Assembly: GCF_039941015.1 (NCBI RefSeq)
Contig: NZ_JBDVFI010000094.1
Direction: 5' to 3' (one strand)
DNA length: 64,000 nucleotides
Source of the DNA: Sedimentitalea sp039941015
Lineage (GTDB): Bacteria; Pseudomonadota; Alphaproteobacteria; Rhodobacterales; Rhodobacteraceae
In this document: one piece after another, positions 46,267 to 58,000 of the stretch
Layout of the letters: each line of letters starts with the position of its first letter
Numbering within the stretch: position 1 is the stretch's first letter
Made by a program: the position numbers and the translations under genes
Notes under the pieces: generated by a model
Databases searched by the model: none
What the model saw: only the letters and a program-made list of their open reading frames with translations
What the model was told of the DNA's origin: nothing

Positions 46267-46665
46267 TAACCTTCTACTCTCACTTGACCGACACCCAGAT
46301 TGAGATCGCGTGCAGGAAGCTAACACTTTCGCCAGTCCCTTGCGGCGGATCGTGCGGATCAGCATCCTGAACAAAAAACGCTTGCCGAACACAAAAACTG
46401 TGTGCCCAGATAGTCAAGAATGAGCCACCCTGTCCACACCCATGAAACCACGGATGCCAATGCGATCACCTTTTGCAAGTCTAAATGCCCTATCAAAGGC
46501 AGGATTGCCAAAGCGGGGCAGATGGTCGTCGCAGATGTAGGCAGGCGCTTTGCAGCACGATGCCATCTTGTTACATGACCGGATGAAGGACTATACGCAT
46601 CACTAGTATGGGAAACGCCCCGCGTTTCTGATTTAGAGCAAGATGTTTGTAAAGAGTACCGAGCC
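46267..46665. other. Divergent region upstream of the polysaccharide kinase
   Basis: These 399 bases lie between the minus-strand kinase gene and plus-strand acyltransferase remnants. A 117-codon minus-strand frame (46712-46359) contains a hydrophobic stretch, but no family is recognisable and I do not call it. Promoters for both sides should be here. Confidence 0.35.
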
Positions 46666-47264
46666 ATGAAACAGGATTTTTCCCAATCTGTTGATGAGGC
46701 GGGGTGGGGCAATCTGGCACCAGCCAGGTTTCTCCTGAGTGAAACGGTAGGCGGTATAGCTGCAGTGCAGGCCGATTTTTCGCAAACCGCAGATAATTCG
46801 GGTTTGTTCTATATCTATGTTTTGGATGCGGGTAGAATTGGTGGCGCCGTGTCATTTTTCCGTGGAGACTATCTTGGCATTCCAAGTGCGGCCTGCGATG
46901 GAGCAATCTACAATTTCATATCCAAAAGAATATTTCGGGTTTATCTAATGCACTGGTATTCGTTGAACATGCCAATTTTCTCTGATCGGGCCGCCGAAGT
47001 ATGACAGATTGCACGGTAGATATCACCACGGTTCTGCATACATTGGAACTTGAGAATGCACTCGACGCACATTGGGCGCAGGTCGCAGAGTTCATAATCT
47101 ATACGGTTATCGCCGTATTTCTGGTCGTGAACCCGCCCGTCGTTCTAATTGAGCTCGAAGCTGCTGCGTTAATCTCGGGGTCGCTTTGTATAGCCTCCAC
47201 GCTCCTGTATTCTTGGGTCGATAAACCGTTTGCCAGATACGAACACAAGCTGGCCCAGAAGTGA
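46666..47264 (+). pseudogene. Remnant of an acyltransferase-3 (OafA-type) gene, split in two coupled frames
   Basis: Two short frames, 46666-47004 (112 codons) and 47001-47264 (87 codons), overlap by ATGA. The first ends with RIFRVYLMHWYSLNM, which resembles the conserved YLxHWP segment of membrane acyltransferases. The second ends with SWVDKPFARYEHKL, the characteristic C-terminus of that family, after a hydrophobic helix. The bulk of the usual 350 residues is missing. I interpret this as a decayed exopolysaccharide O-acyltransferase, but the neat overlaps leave open that both fragments are translated. Confidence 0.45.
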
Positions 47265-48265
47265 GCAGTGCGATACCAACAGTCAGGAGCAACGCAAGCG
47301 ACCGGCAGGTCCTGGAAGCGGGGATCGTGTTCATCGGAAACCTGCTGATGTGCATTGCCTTCTTTCATCCTGAAGCTCAAGGATATGGGGATGCCGTCCG
47401 GGGCTGGAACCAGTTCAACACGCTGTTGTTTGATGGACAGCAGGTGTTTGACGAATCCAACCAAGTTTTTCTGCGCGTCCTGATGGCGATGGCGTCCCTG
47501 TGCATCGTCATCGTGTTGGTGGTTGTCGGACTTGTGGAACGAGTGGTCCTCGTGACCTATTTAGCACTGCCGTTCTCGGCCTATCTTGCGACCAAAATCA
47601 GGATCGAATTCATCTTTTTCCCGTTTGCATTGATCTCGACAAATCTCGGGTGGAAGAAGGAAATGGTGGTGATTTCAGCACTGGTGGCGACTTCATATAT
47701 AACTGGAGATAATAACGGAATCATCGTCATTCTTTTTCGTCTCGGCGTCATATTTTTTCAGATATTTCGACCGCGGATATATGTTCTCCTGCTCGCAGTC
47801 ATTGCGATCGTCGTAATCGATGCGAACTTCAACAATCTGGCTTCTATGTTTCCAAGCTTGGCGAAATATAGCTGGACACGCGATATTGTGAATCCAGAAT
47901 TCAGCCATTTTGAATCGGTGATTGTTTTTCTGGCATCGATGACCATGTCGTTACAGCCTCCGATCGATTTCATGTTTGGCCTGACCTATACGGCTTTTCT
48001 GCTGTTTGCGATCTTTGGTTGGTCGCTCTTCAAGCCGGCATCATATATCAGCGCGTTCAATCAGCCCGATGTCAGATCTGGCATTCTGACGGTTCTTCTC
48101 TTTACGTCAGTCACACATGCTTTTCAGAACGCGAGATATTTCTTCTTCTATTTACCTATCCTCGCGCAAGCGAGCTCCGCCCAAAGCCGCCGACTCCTGA
48201 TTTTGGCATCATGGCCGATGACATTTGCGTTGGTGATCTACTATCGTTTTTTACTTGAGATGTGA
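47261..48265 (+). CDS. Wzy/O-antigen-polymerase-like membrane protein
   Basis: This 334-residue protein starts at GTG 47261, overlapping the preceding frame by GTGA. It has about nine to ten predicted membrane helices, with a larger periplasmic loop in the second half (FPSLAKYSWTRDIVNPEFSHFES), as expected for Wzy-type polymerases. Sequence conservation in such proteins is low, so the call rests on topology and on the adjacent polysaccharide export and co-polymerase genes. An O-antigen ligase or another EPS membrane protein is possible. The region is AT-richer than the neighbours, common for polysaccharide genes. Confidence 0.6.
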   Translation: MSSAIPTVRSNASDRQVLEAGIVFIGNLLMCIAFFHPEAQGYGDAVRGWNQFNTLLFDGQQVFDESNQVFLRVLMAMASLCIVIVLVVVGLVERVVLVTYLALPFSAYLATKIRIEFIFFPFALISTNLGWKKEMVVISALVATSYITGDNNGIIVILFRLGVIFFQIFRPRIYVLLLAVIAIVVIDANFNNLASMFPSLAKYSWTRDIVNPEFSHFESVIVFLASMTMSLQPPIDFMFGLTYTAFLLFAIFGWSLFKPASYISAFNQPDVRSGILTVLLFTSVTHAFQNARYFFFYLPILAQASSAQSRRLLILASWPMTFALVIYYRFLLEM

Positions 48266-49062
48266 GCCTGCAGCCGGACACGTCGCCGTCCATCTAGGCG
48301 GATTGCGATCGAGCTCTGATGGCGACATGGTCGGGTCTTGCTGCCACCAGACGGTGGCCAGAACATACGTACTGCTCAATTAATATATTCGCCAATGCAT
48401 CATTGTGTTTTAAAAACAATGTTGCTGAAGATAGGGTATCGTTGCCGATACTCATACAATTGGGAGATTCGTTCATTTTCTAAAGAGTGTTTCTGACAAT
48501 CGACCACAAGATTAGAGCCACGTCAGAGCACAAAATGCATAGACTACGAATTCATCCAGATTGGGAATGAGTCGGAATTGACAGAATTGATTCTGGCAGC
48601 TTACACCTTCAATCCGCAGAATATTAATACCGCTATGAGGGAATTTCGTTTCTCGACGCGCAGGCGCCGGTTGATGGTCGCTAGAAGTGCGAAAAATTTA
48701 TTCACCTGTCAATATCTGGGCAAGATCTCATGTAAGGGTATGAGATAAAGAAATATTTTCTGGAAACTTTTTTCTCCAATGTGGCTAAGATGGTGGCGAA
48801 ATAAGGTTAACAGAAGATTAATGCTTGCCTGCAAAACGCAGTTGGGGTCCATATTCTGTAGGGAAGTGAGTGTTAGGGAAGCATTGAAGTAAATATGCGT
48901 TCTCAGGAAATGAAGGTCGCGCCGTACGGAATATACCGTATGGCGTGAACGATAGAGATCAGCCTACGAAAACGGTTTGTGTTTCGAAACGAGCCGATAC
49001 CTCACTCGAAAATTTTGGCGCTCTGAGCGCTGTTGTATTAACCCAGATAGGGATAAACAGTT
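48266..49062. other. Long intergenic region upstream of the giant protein gene
   Basis: These 797 bases are AT-rich compared with the surroundings and hold no supported gene; a 60-codon minus-strand frame at 48476-48294 has no recognisable feature. Near-palindrome CATTGTGTTTTAAAAACAATG lies at 48401-48421. A strong inverted repeat lies at 48920-48945. AGGGA at 49049-49053 is the ribosome binding site for the giant gene. The length suggests complex regulation of the downstream gene. Confidence 0.5.
48920..48945. promoter_or_regulatory. 26-base inverted repeat, candidate operator
   Basis: The arms CGCCGTACGG (48920-48929) and CCGTATGGCG (48936-48945) are complementary with one mismatch around the spacer AATATA. 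It lies 117 bases before the giant gene start. The size fits a dimeric transcription factor site; which factor is unknown. Confidence 0.5.
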
Positions 49063-52000
49063 ATGGCTGTAACGAATAACTTTGCCTCAAGCACACTTGA
49101 TCTCAATGGACAGGTAAGCCTTTCACAACCGACAGCGCTGGTCTGGGGCGCGGATGGGCGGCTCTACGTGACCGAGGTTGATGGCGACGTTAAGGTGCTG
49201 ACCGTAGCGTTCGGAGATGTTGATCCCACCGACGACGATCCCACGGCAAGTTTCTACGTTACAGACTCGTTGACGCTGAGCCAGGTCAAGTCCATTCCCA
49301 ATTTCAATGATGACGGCACCAGCAGCGGTCAGTCCAATCGTCAGGTGACTGGCATTGACGTGACCGCGCAATATGACGACGCGGGCGAGCAGGTTTTTAT
49401 CGATGGAAAACCAGCGGTTACGATGTATGTCACGTCTTCGGACAGCAGGATCGGTGCAGGTGGGTCAGGCAACGACGCCGATCTTGATACCAATTCCGGA
49501 ACGATCACAAAGCTGACGCAGACAGGCCCTGACAGCTGGGAAGCGGTGGATATCGTCCGCGGTCTGGCGCGGTCGGAAGAAAACCATGCGCTCAACGGAC
49601 TTGAGGTCATTCAGGAATTTGATGCTGAAGGACTGCTGGTTTCCGAGCGTCTGATCGTTGCCAACGGCGGTAACGCCAACTCCGGTGCTCCGTCGAACAA
49701 CTTTGCAGGTCAGCAGGAGCAGCCGTATTCCGGTGCAATCCTTGAAATCGATCTCGACGCGATCGGCGAAATGGATGTTCTGACCGATCCCGACAGTGGG
49801 CGCAGCTATGTCTATGATATCCCGACACTCGACGATCCGACGCGCGCGGGAACGGACGATGCCGGGGATCCGCATGGCGGCAACGATGGTTTGAACTCTG
49901 CAAAAATCACCGCTGACAGCCCGGTTCAAATCTATTCGCCCGGCTACCGGAACGCCTATGATGTCGAAGTCACCGACGATGGCCGAATTTTCACTTATGA
50001 CAATGGCGCCAACAACTCTTGGGGTGGGCGCCCGGTTGGGGAGGCTGGATCGACCGGCACTGTCGATTTCGCCCAGGCCCTTGGGTACATCGCGACGAAC
50101 CTGAACAATGGCGAAGGCAACAGCAACGACGACATCAACCTTGAGGCTTGGAATCCGTCCAACAAGGACAACTTTCACGAGGTCACGCGCTCGGACGATC
50201 TGGATGGGCGCGAGCTGTCGCAAGGGGCGGGCGGTGAACAGGTCTATCAGAATGACGCCGGGCTGACGGTTGTCTATGGTGGTCACCCGAACCCGACACG
50301 GGCCGAAGGCAGCCGTGCAGGCATTCTGTTTTCGCCCGAAGATGGCACGGACAACGCGTTTCTGCTGGTGTCAAATCAGGATAGCTATGGCAACGGCGGC
50401 GGCAGCGACTACGATGAAGTCATCGCATGGCTGACCGAGGTTGAAGACAACGATACCGATTTCCCGACGACCGGCATTTACGGTGCTGACACGGGTGAGC
50501 TGACCAAAAAGGTCATCGCTGTTACTCCGGGCATTGCCTATGATATCTATGTGCAGGCCGATGGTTCGGCGCTGATCGTGGAAACGGGTGGTGTGTCGCC
50601 CGGCGGAACGCTCATCGGCACCGCCGGATTGCCCTCCGACATCGCCGAGATTGTCGTCAGCCCCAATGCGATCGAAGGCGACTATCTGGAAGCTGGCCAG
50701 CACGATGGCGCATTGGATACCGGCAACGGATCGATCAATGGCCTGACCGAGTACACATCGACTTTGCTGGATGACGAAGCCAACGGCATCAAGATGTCTG
50801 GCGCAATCTTCGCGGCCTCGCTGAACCAGGGCAACCTGATCATCATGGGCCGGAACGAGGACGGGCAGGTCGAAAGCGAGATGAATGGCGGGTACGCCGT
50901 CGCATCTGATCGGACCACTCTGGATGCCGGGGGCGGACCACTGGGTCTTGCGGCACTGGGCGACGATGTGAACACGATGGGTCTGACCACACCGTTCCAG
51001 GGATCGGTCTGGGCTGCGACCTACAACCAGAACGGCCCTCTGATCGAGATTTTCCAGCCTGCAAACGGGACTGTTGCGCTTGCGGGTTCGGATATCGTTG
51101 ATCCGCTCGACAACGATCTGGATGGCGTCGGCGATATTGTTGACCCGTTCGAGTACAGCATCGAAAACGGTTATGCGCTTGAAGCTGGCCAGACATTGAC
51201 GCTGGACTTCAACCCACAGAACACGAATTTCCCGACGTCGCTGGCGGGAACCGGTCTCTTGGGGGCGGCGCTGGATGGTGTGACCCCCAACCAGGATGCG
51301 CAGACAGCCGACGAGAACTTTTCGATAGATCAGCAGCAGGATGGTCTCTACGACATCGGCGGCAACGTGCTGCCAGGTGGTAACGCGCCGATCTTGCAGA
51401 TCAAGAACGTACAGGATGGGTCGGTCGTCGGATCGGCAAACGCCGCGCGTGACGTGCTGCACACCGGCATCCGCCCGTCCGACGATGTCCATCGCATTGT
51501 CGCGACGATGAACCTGAAGAACTGGATACCGGCAATGGGTGGTACCGAACAGGACGGTCAATTGGCCGGACTGATCTATTCGGATGGCACGCAGTCAAAC
51601 TTTGTTCGCGCGGTCTTTGGGTCGGTGAACGGCGCACCCGGCATCGAGGTCGGATATGAGATCGGCGATGCCAACTATGTCACGCTGGCGCAGATCGCCG
51701 TGCCGGAACTGGCGAACGTTTCGGTTGAAACACTCGACCTGCGGCTAGAGATCGACATGGACGACGGCTTTGCTGTCTCGGTTTCGTACAGGCTGCTGGG
51801 GGACACCGATTTCACCGATGTGCCGCTGAACGATGGTACGCCCGGATTCTCACTGCCGAGCGGTGTTCTGCAGGACGTACTGACCGGAGACTACACCATT
51901 GGCACAGGTGCCAATGAACTGAATTCCGGCGCCGCGATTGGTTTCCTTGCCGAAGACACGGGCGGAGACGACGAAGATGATGCGGGCTTTAACGGTCTGC

Positions 52001-55000
52001 TCGCAATCGATTTCAACAATCTGGATATCGAAGCCTTTGGCAACGAAATCGCCGCAACCACCGCAGCCGAAGTCGGGCAGGTGGGCACAGATGGTCTCGA
52101 TACAGTCATATACACCGGCACCGATACCGCGCTTGCACCGCTGGATGCCACGGTCGAGAACTTTGATGGCAGCGGCAGCGCCGCGGATTTTGACATCATA
52201 GGCAACGCGAACGACAACATCCTCGTTGTCGGCGCCGGGGATAACACAATCACGACCGGCGCGGGTGAGGACACGATTGTCGGCACCATGGCGACCCTTT
52301 CTCAGGACGAAATCACCGATTTCGCTCTGGCGGATCGCGTCCTGATCACCGATGCCACGGTGGCTGATGCCAATGGTGTCGTCTACTCGGCTGGTTCGGC
52401 CATCATCACGATGGGCGACATGGCTATCACGTTCTCCGGGCCGGACTTTGAAAATTTCGATCCACTCACGGGGCCGGGCATGTTCCAGTTCACCGAAACT
52501 GACGGTGGACTGGAACTCCGCCTTGTTGCCCCTGAAACCGTCCTCTACCGCGTGAATGCCGGATCCGACAAAGGCCCGGCAGGAACCCAAGGCACGATTG
52601 CAGCCATTGATGGTGGACCGGATTGGATCGGCGACGCTGATCTTGTTGATGGCAGCGGTGCGGTGAGGGTGACCGGGAATACCGCCAACACTTATACAAA
52701 CGGCGGAACCGACGCCGAGACGGAAATCGACTCGGGCAACGTCGATCTGGACGAGGTTCCCTGGCAGGTTTTCGCGAATGAGCGGAGCGACAATACCGCT
52801 GCCGATCCAAAATTGACCTACGAATTTGATGTCGAAGCGGGTACATCCTACACGATTACGCTGTTCTACACCGAGAACTGGAACGGCATTTATGGATTTG
52901 CGGACGCCAATGGTGGGCAGACCCGCCAGTTCGATGTTTCGGTCGAAGGCGAAGTACCCACAGAATTCCAAAACCTGAACCCGGCCCAGGAAGCCGCCGA
53001 TCTGCTGGGCTATGGCACAGTTACAAACACGATGACGGCTGCGCAAAAGGCAGCGATCAACGGCACAACATTCCAGCGCGAATTCACCTATGAGGCGACC
53101 GACGACACGCTGACGCTCGAATTCCTGCACGAGTTCGAAAATCCCAAGGTCAACGCGATCCAGATCACTCAATTGGGCTATGTCGCACCGCCAGTTGACG
53201 AGACCGCTCCTGTTATCGAAGAAATCTATGTTGATAACCCGCTGAGTGTTCAGGACGGCGACCGTTTTGCGACCGTCGTGCTCAGCGACGATGTCGGTTT
53301 TGATGCGGCCGATTTCACGGCTCTGGACGGGTCCGAATTGATGTTCAGCGGGATCGTCCCTGACACTGTGTCCAGCCCTGAGGTCGTTTTCAGCGCCGGT
53401 GGAACAATTGCGACATTGACCTACACGCTGTCACGCGATGACAATTCGTGGCCCGCTGGCGAAGGCCAGGTCACCGTTGCCGCAGGTGCCTATTCCGACG
53501 CCGCCGCAAATGTTTCGACAGAGACCAGCGGTGCGTTTGTGCTAGAGCCAAATCTCGGCAATCTCGTCCGTGGTACAGTTGTTCGTGCGATCAACGTCGG
53601 CACCACGGATCTGACTGCCGCGGCAAACCTCGGCACTGACCTTGTTGGGGGCGGAACCGACAACGATCGGTACGGCGGCGCGATTGCGGCCGATACTCTG
53701 ATCACAGATGTCGCTGGCAACGCGATTGCGTTCGAGGCTGACAGCGGCACATATTACACCAGCCCCAAGACCAACGCCCAGTTGAATGCAAATGTCGATG
53801 GTCAATCAGGCAGCACTGGCAGCAACTCTGGCGGCGTGGATCTGGATGGATCGGCGTACCACACCTATCGCGACAGCAACGCTGACACATGGACAGCGAC
53901 CTATGACGGTTTCGCCAACGGCACCTATGTCGTGGAATTGCATTTCGCGGAACTCTACCAGACCAGCGCGGGCACGCGGGTCGGAGACTTTTACATTCAG
54001 GGCGAATCGGTCGAGGTTGGCTTTGACGCATTCGCGGATGCGGGTGGTGCGGATGCGCCCACCTTCTTCCGGCACAATGTGACCGTCACTGACGGTACGA
54101 TTACGATTGATGTCGACAGTTCGGCCGGTCAGGCGGGATACAGTGCGATCGTTGTCTATGACGCGATCCCCTCGGATCTGCCGCCCACCATTTCCGTTGC
54201 AGATGTCACTGTGGCAGAGGGCAGCGACGCGGTGGTTGCGTTCACACGGATCGGCGATCTGACCGAAGAGGTTGAGGTCACGTTCACGGTCACCCTGGAC
54301 AGTGCAAGCAGCGCCGACTTTGTTGCCCCGACTGAATTCACGGTTACGATCCCTGCGGATCAGGCGACGGCATCCATCACCATTCCGACCATTGACGACG
54401 ACGAAGAGGAAGCCGCTGAAACCTTCACCGTTTCCATCACGGGCGTCAGCAATACATCTGGCGATGCGGTCGCAGACGCCGCGAACAGCGATGCGACTGT
54501 GACGATCGAGGCGAATGATATCGGAACCGACCTTCCGGCTGGCGGCGAAATCTTTGGCCTGGAATTCGAAACAGCAGGCAGCGGTAGCGCCGCGACCGGT
54601 TTCTCGACTTTGCTCGGTGGGGCCGCTGCGCTTGAGGATGCAAAAGTGTCGGTAGTGGATGGAAAGCTGGTCATTACCACGTCGGATGGTGATCTGTCCC
54701 AACCTGCGCAGACCGCGTCCAAGAACGATCTGGTCCAAACCGTCGATATCTCTGATGCAGCCCTCCAAGAGGTGTTTATCAGCACACGATTTGACAACCC
54801 GTTCACCGCCGAAGAATTCACACGTCTGGGTATCACTGGCGAAGTCATTCCAAATTACCTTCAACAGGGCATCATCATCGCCACCGATGACGCCGCAACC
54901 AACCAGGATTCCGGTCAATTCACCAAGCTGATCTTTGGTGGTGGCAGTGGCAACGGAGTACAGATGTGGTCGCAACTGCCAGTCAACCAACAAATTTCCT

Positions 55001-58000
55001 TGACTGCGATCAGCGACGCAGCGGCAGCGCCATTCACGCTCTTTGATGTCGCATCTGTCGAACTGGCGCTGGTTGTTGACAAAGTTGCCGGGACAATCGC
55101 GCAGTTCGTTACCCTTTTCGACGACTCCGGAGAGGTCCTAGGCGGAGTCCGTCCGGACGCAACGGACGGGTTTGCCACAGCTCCGGCTCAGGCGCTCCCA
55201 CCGGCGGTCCTTGCCGCGATCAATGCTGGTACATCAGTTGTCGGGGTGACGTCGACGGACTATGACGCCGGGGCCGGTGTCGACAGCTTTGATGCCACTT
55301 GGGATTATGTGCGGGTAACCTCGCCACAGGTTGAGATTGTCGAAGGCACGGATGCTGCGGATGGTGTCGTTTACGGCGACTTCTCAAACGATGGGCTTGA
55401 TCCCACCGACATTCCCGCGCTGGAGAACGGTGACAACGTCATCACGGCCAGCCAACAGGGCGATGCCGCTGATGGTGGCCGCGACAGAGACTATTTCACC
55501 ATTGAGGTCCCAGAAGGGCAGGTGCTGTCTTCGATCATTCTGGATGGCTATGCCGTCACTGGCGGCACTGACACGAATGGCTTTATCGGCATTCAGGTGG
55601 GCGACACGGTTACGACCAACCCGACCACCTATGAAAACGTTGGCGATCTGCTGGGCGGTCTTATCTATGGCGATGGTCTTGTCGGAAACGACATTCTGGC
55701 CGAACTGGCAGCAGGCGGAAATCAACAAGGCGTCGATTTCTCGGGCTTTGAACTGCCGCTCGAGGCCGGAACCTACACAATCTGGCTGAACCAAGGCGGC
55801 GATTTCCCGTCGACCGCGACGCTCAACTTCCAGCTCACGGATGCTCCGGCCGATGTCACCGTATCGGTGGCCAGCCCTGCGGATGTGACCGAGGCGGGTG
55901 ATTTCGGATCGACAGACGTCAGTTTCGATCTGACTGCAACCGACAACTTTGCGGGCGATCTGACGATTACCTATGACACCGCGGACCTTGTCGGCGAGAC
56001 GGCGCTGGTGTCGTTTGTCGACGGTACGGGTGCGTTGGTTCTCTCGGTGAACAATGACAACACCGACAACGGTGCCGAAGCTCTTTCCGTCACACTGACG
56101 GGTGCTGTGGATGCTGGTGGCGCACTTGATGTCGACGTCGATGCGACTGCGGCGACGGCCCAGGTGCTTGAAGACGATGCAGCGGGAACCGGCACCTATG
56201 AACGCGGCGAGGTTCTCTATGCGATCAACGCAGGTGGTCCGGCTCTGACCCAGGACGGGATTGATTTTGTTGCCGGAACCAGCGGTACCGATGGTGCTCC
56301 ATTCACCGGGGGCGCGGCCTTTACTGACGGGAATGGTGGCAATGGTGCTCAGCCGGCCTTTGACGGAACCGTCTATGAAACCGAGATCAACGACGATGGT
56401 GATTTCGAGTTCGGCGCCGCGATCAGCTTCCCGGGTATCGACCCGGCAGGCAGCTACTATGTAGACCTGTATTTCGCCGAGATTTATGCATCTGTCCCCG
56501 GAGTGCGCGTCTTTGATGTCGCCATCGAAGGCGAAGCACCTGCCGAAGGCAGCGTGTTGGATAACTTCGACCCGCTGGCCTACAACGGCGGCGATATCAA
56601 TGCTCCGATCATTATCGAATTGCCGGATCCGATCACGCCGGGCGAAAACGGCACGATTGACCTGTCTTTCCTTGCAAGCGCCGACCGCGGCAAGATCAGC
56701 GCCATCGTCGTCCGCGAAGCGGTCGAAGTGGTAGCTGGCGAAACGACGCTCTCGATTTCCAACATTTCGGTGGAAGAGGGCGAAGGAACTGCAGACATCG
56801 TCTTTGCCCGTACCGGCGATTTGACAGACGCGATGACGGTCACCTTTGCCGTCGCGGACGGAACGGCCATCGCTGGCACCGACTATGAACCACCACTCAC
56901 CAACACCATCGTGATTGCAGCGGGCGAGGCGTCTGCGACGCTGCCCATCACGTTGATCGATGATGAAACGGAACTCAGCGATGTGGATTTCACCGTCACC
57001 ATCACCGATGCCGTTTCGACTGGCCCCGTGTCATTGGGCAACGGGGTTTCCACAGTCACCATTCTGGATGACGACGCGATCGACCCTGCGGATATCGATG
57101 GCGATGGTATCCTGAACGCTGCGGATCCGTTCGCTTATGATGGCGACAATGGCCTGAGCAACACCCTGACCTTGGGTGGAAGCTATCGTCAGGACTTTGA
57201 TGTGGATACCACGGATCTGTTCAGCGAAGATGGCGGGTTCTCCGGCATCATGGTCAATCCGGCCTTTTCGCCTACCGGTTCCTCCGAGGCCGATCCATAT
57301 GGCGACCGCACGACCGAAGCGACATCCTTTATCGAAGACGGCGTTCTGAAGATCGAGTCGAGTGAAACCGACGCCTACGCAACGGGCACAGGCGCGAGCA
57401 ACACGTTGAAAGACAGCTATCAGTCTGCGGCGGATGTGTCCGGTGTGGATCACTTTGTCGTGGAAAGCGTGGTCCGGGGCGGTTTTCTTGGCGCCATCCC
57501 GCTGCAGTATGCCTCGTTTGGCATAACGCTTGGGGCCGGTGGCACTGACGACTACATCAAGTTCGTGATCAGTGGTTTTCAAGCGACACCGCGCCTTCAG
57601 CTATCGCAGGAAAACAGCCTGACTGGTATCAAGGAAGAGAATATCATCCTTCAAAACCAGACGCCGGAGATCATCGAGGAAGACATCGCTTCGGTTCTGT
57701 TCCGGTTTGAGGTCGACAAGTCAGGTGAGGTTGCAACCCTTGTGGGTACTGCGATCCTGTACGACGATACTGACACCGAGATTGCAACGATCACGACAGC
57801 ATCGCGCGAGATCACCGGATCGTTGGCCGATGCGATGGATGGCGCCAACCCGCTGACCGGCGGCGAGGGTGGGATCGCCTATGGCATTACCCTCACGGAC
57901 TGGTCCAACGGAGCCAACAATCGGTTCGTCGGAGAATGGGATTATCTGGAATTGTCTGCCCCTGACAACGCACCAGTTGTCGCCACCGAGATCACGGCAC

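Noticed and set aside
46359..46712. 117-codon minus-strand frame with a hydrophobic stretch
   Set aside because: It overlaps acyltransferase-like sequence on the other strand and the upstream part of the kinase frame; no family is recognisable.
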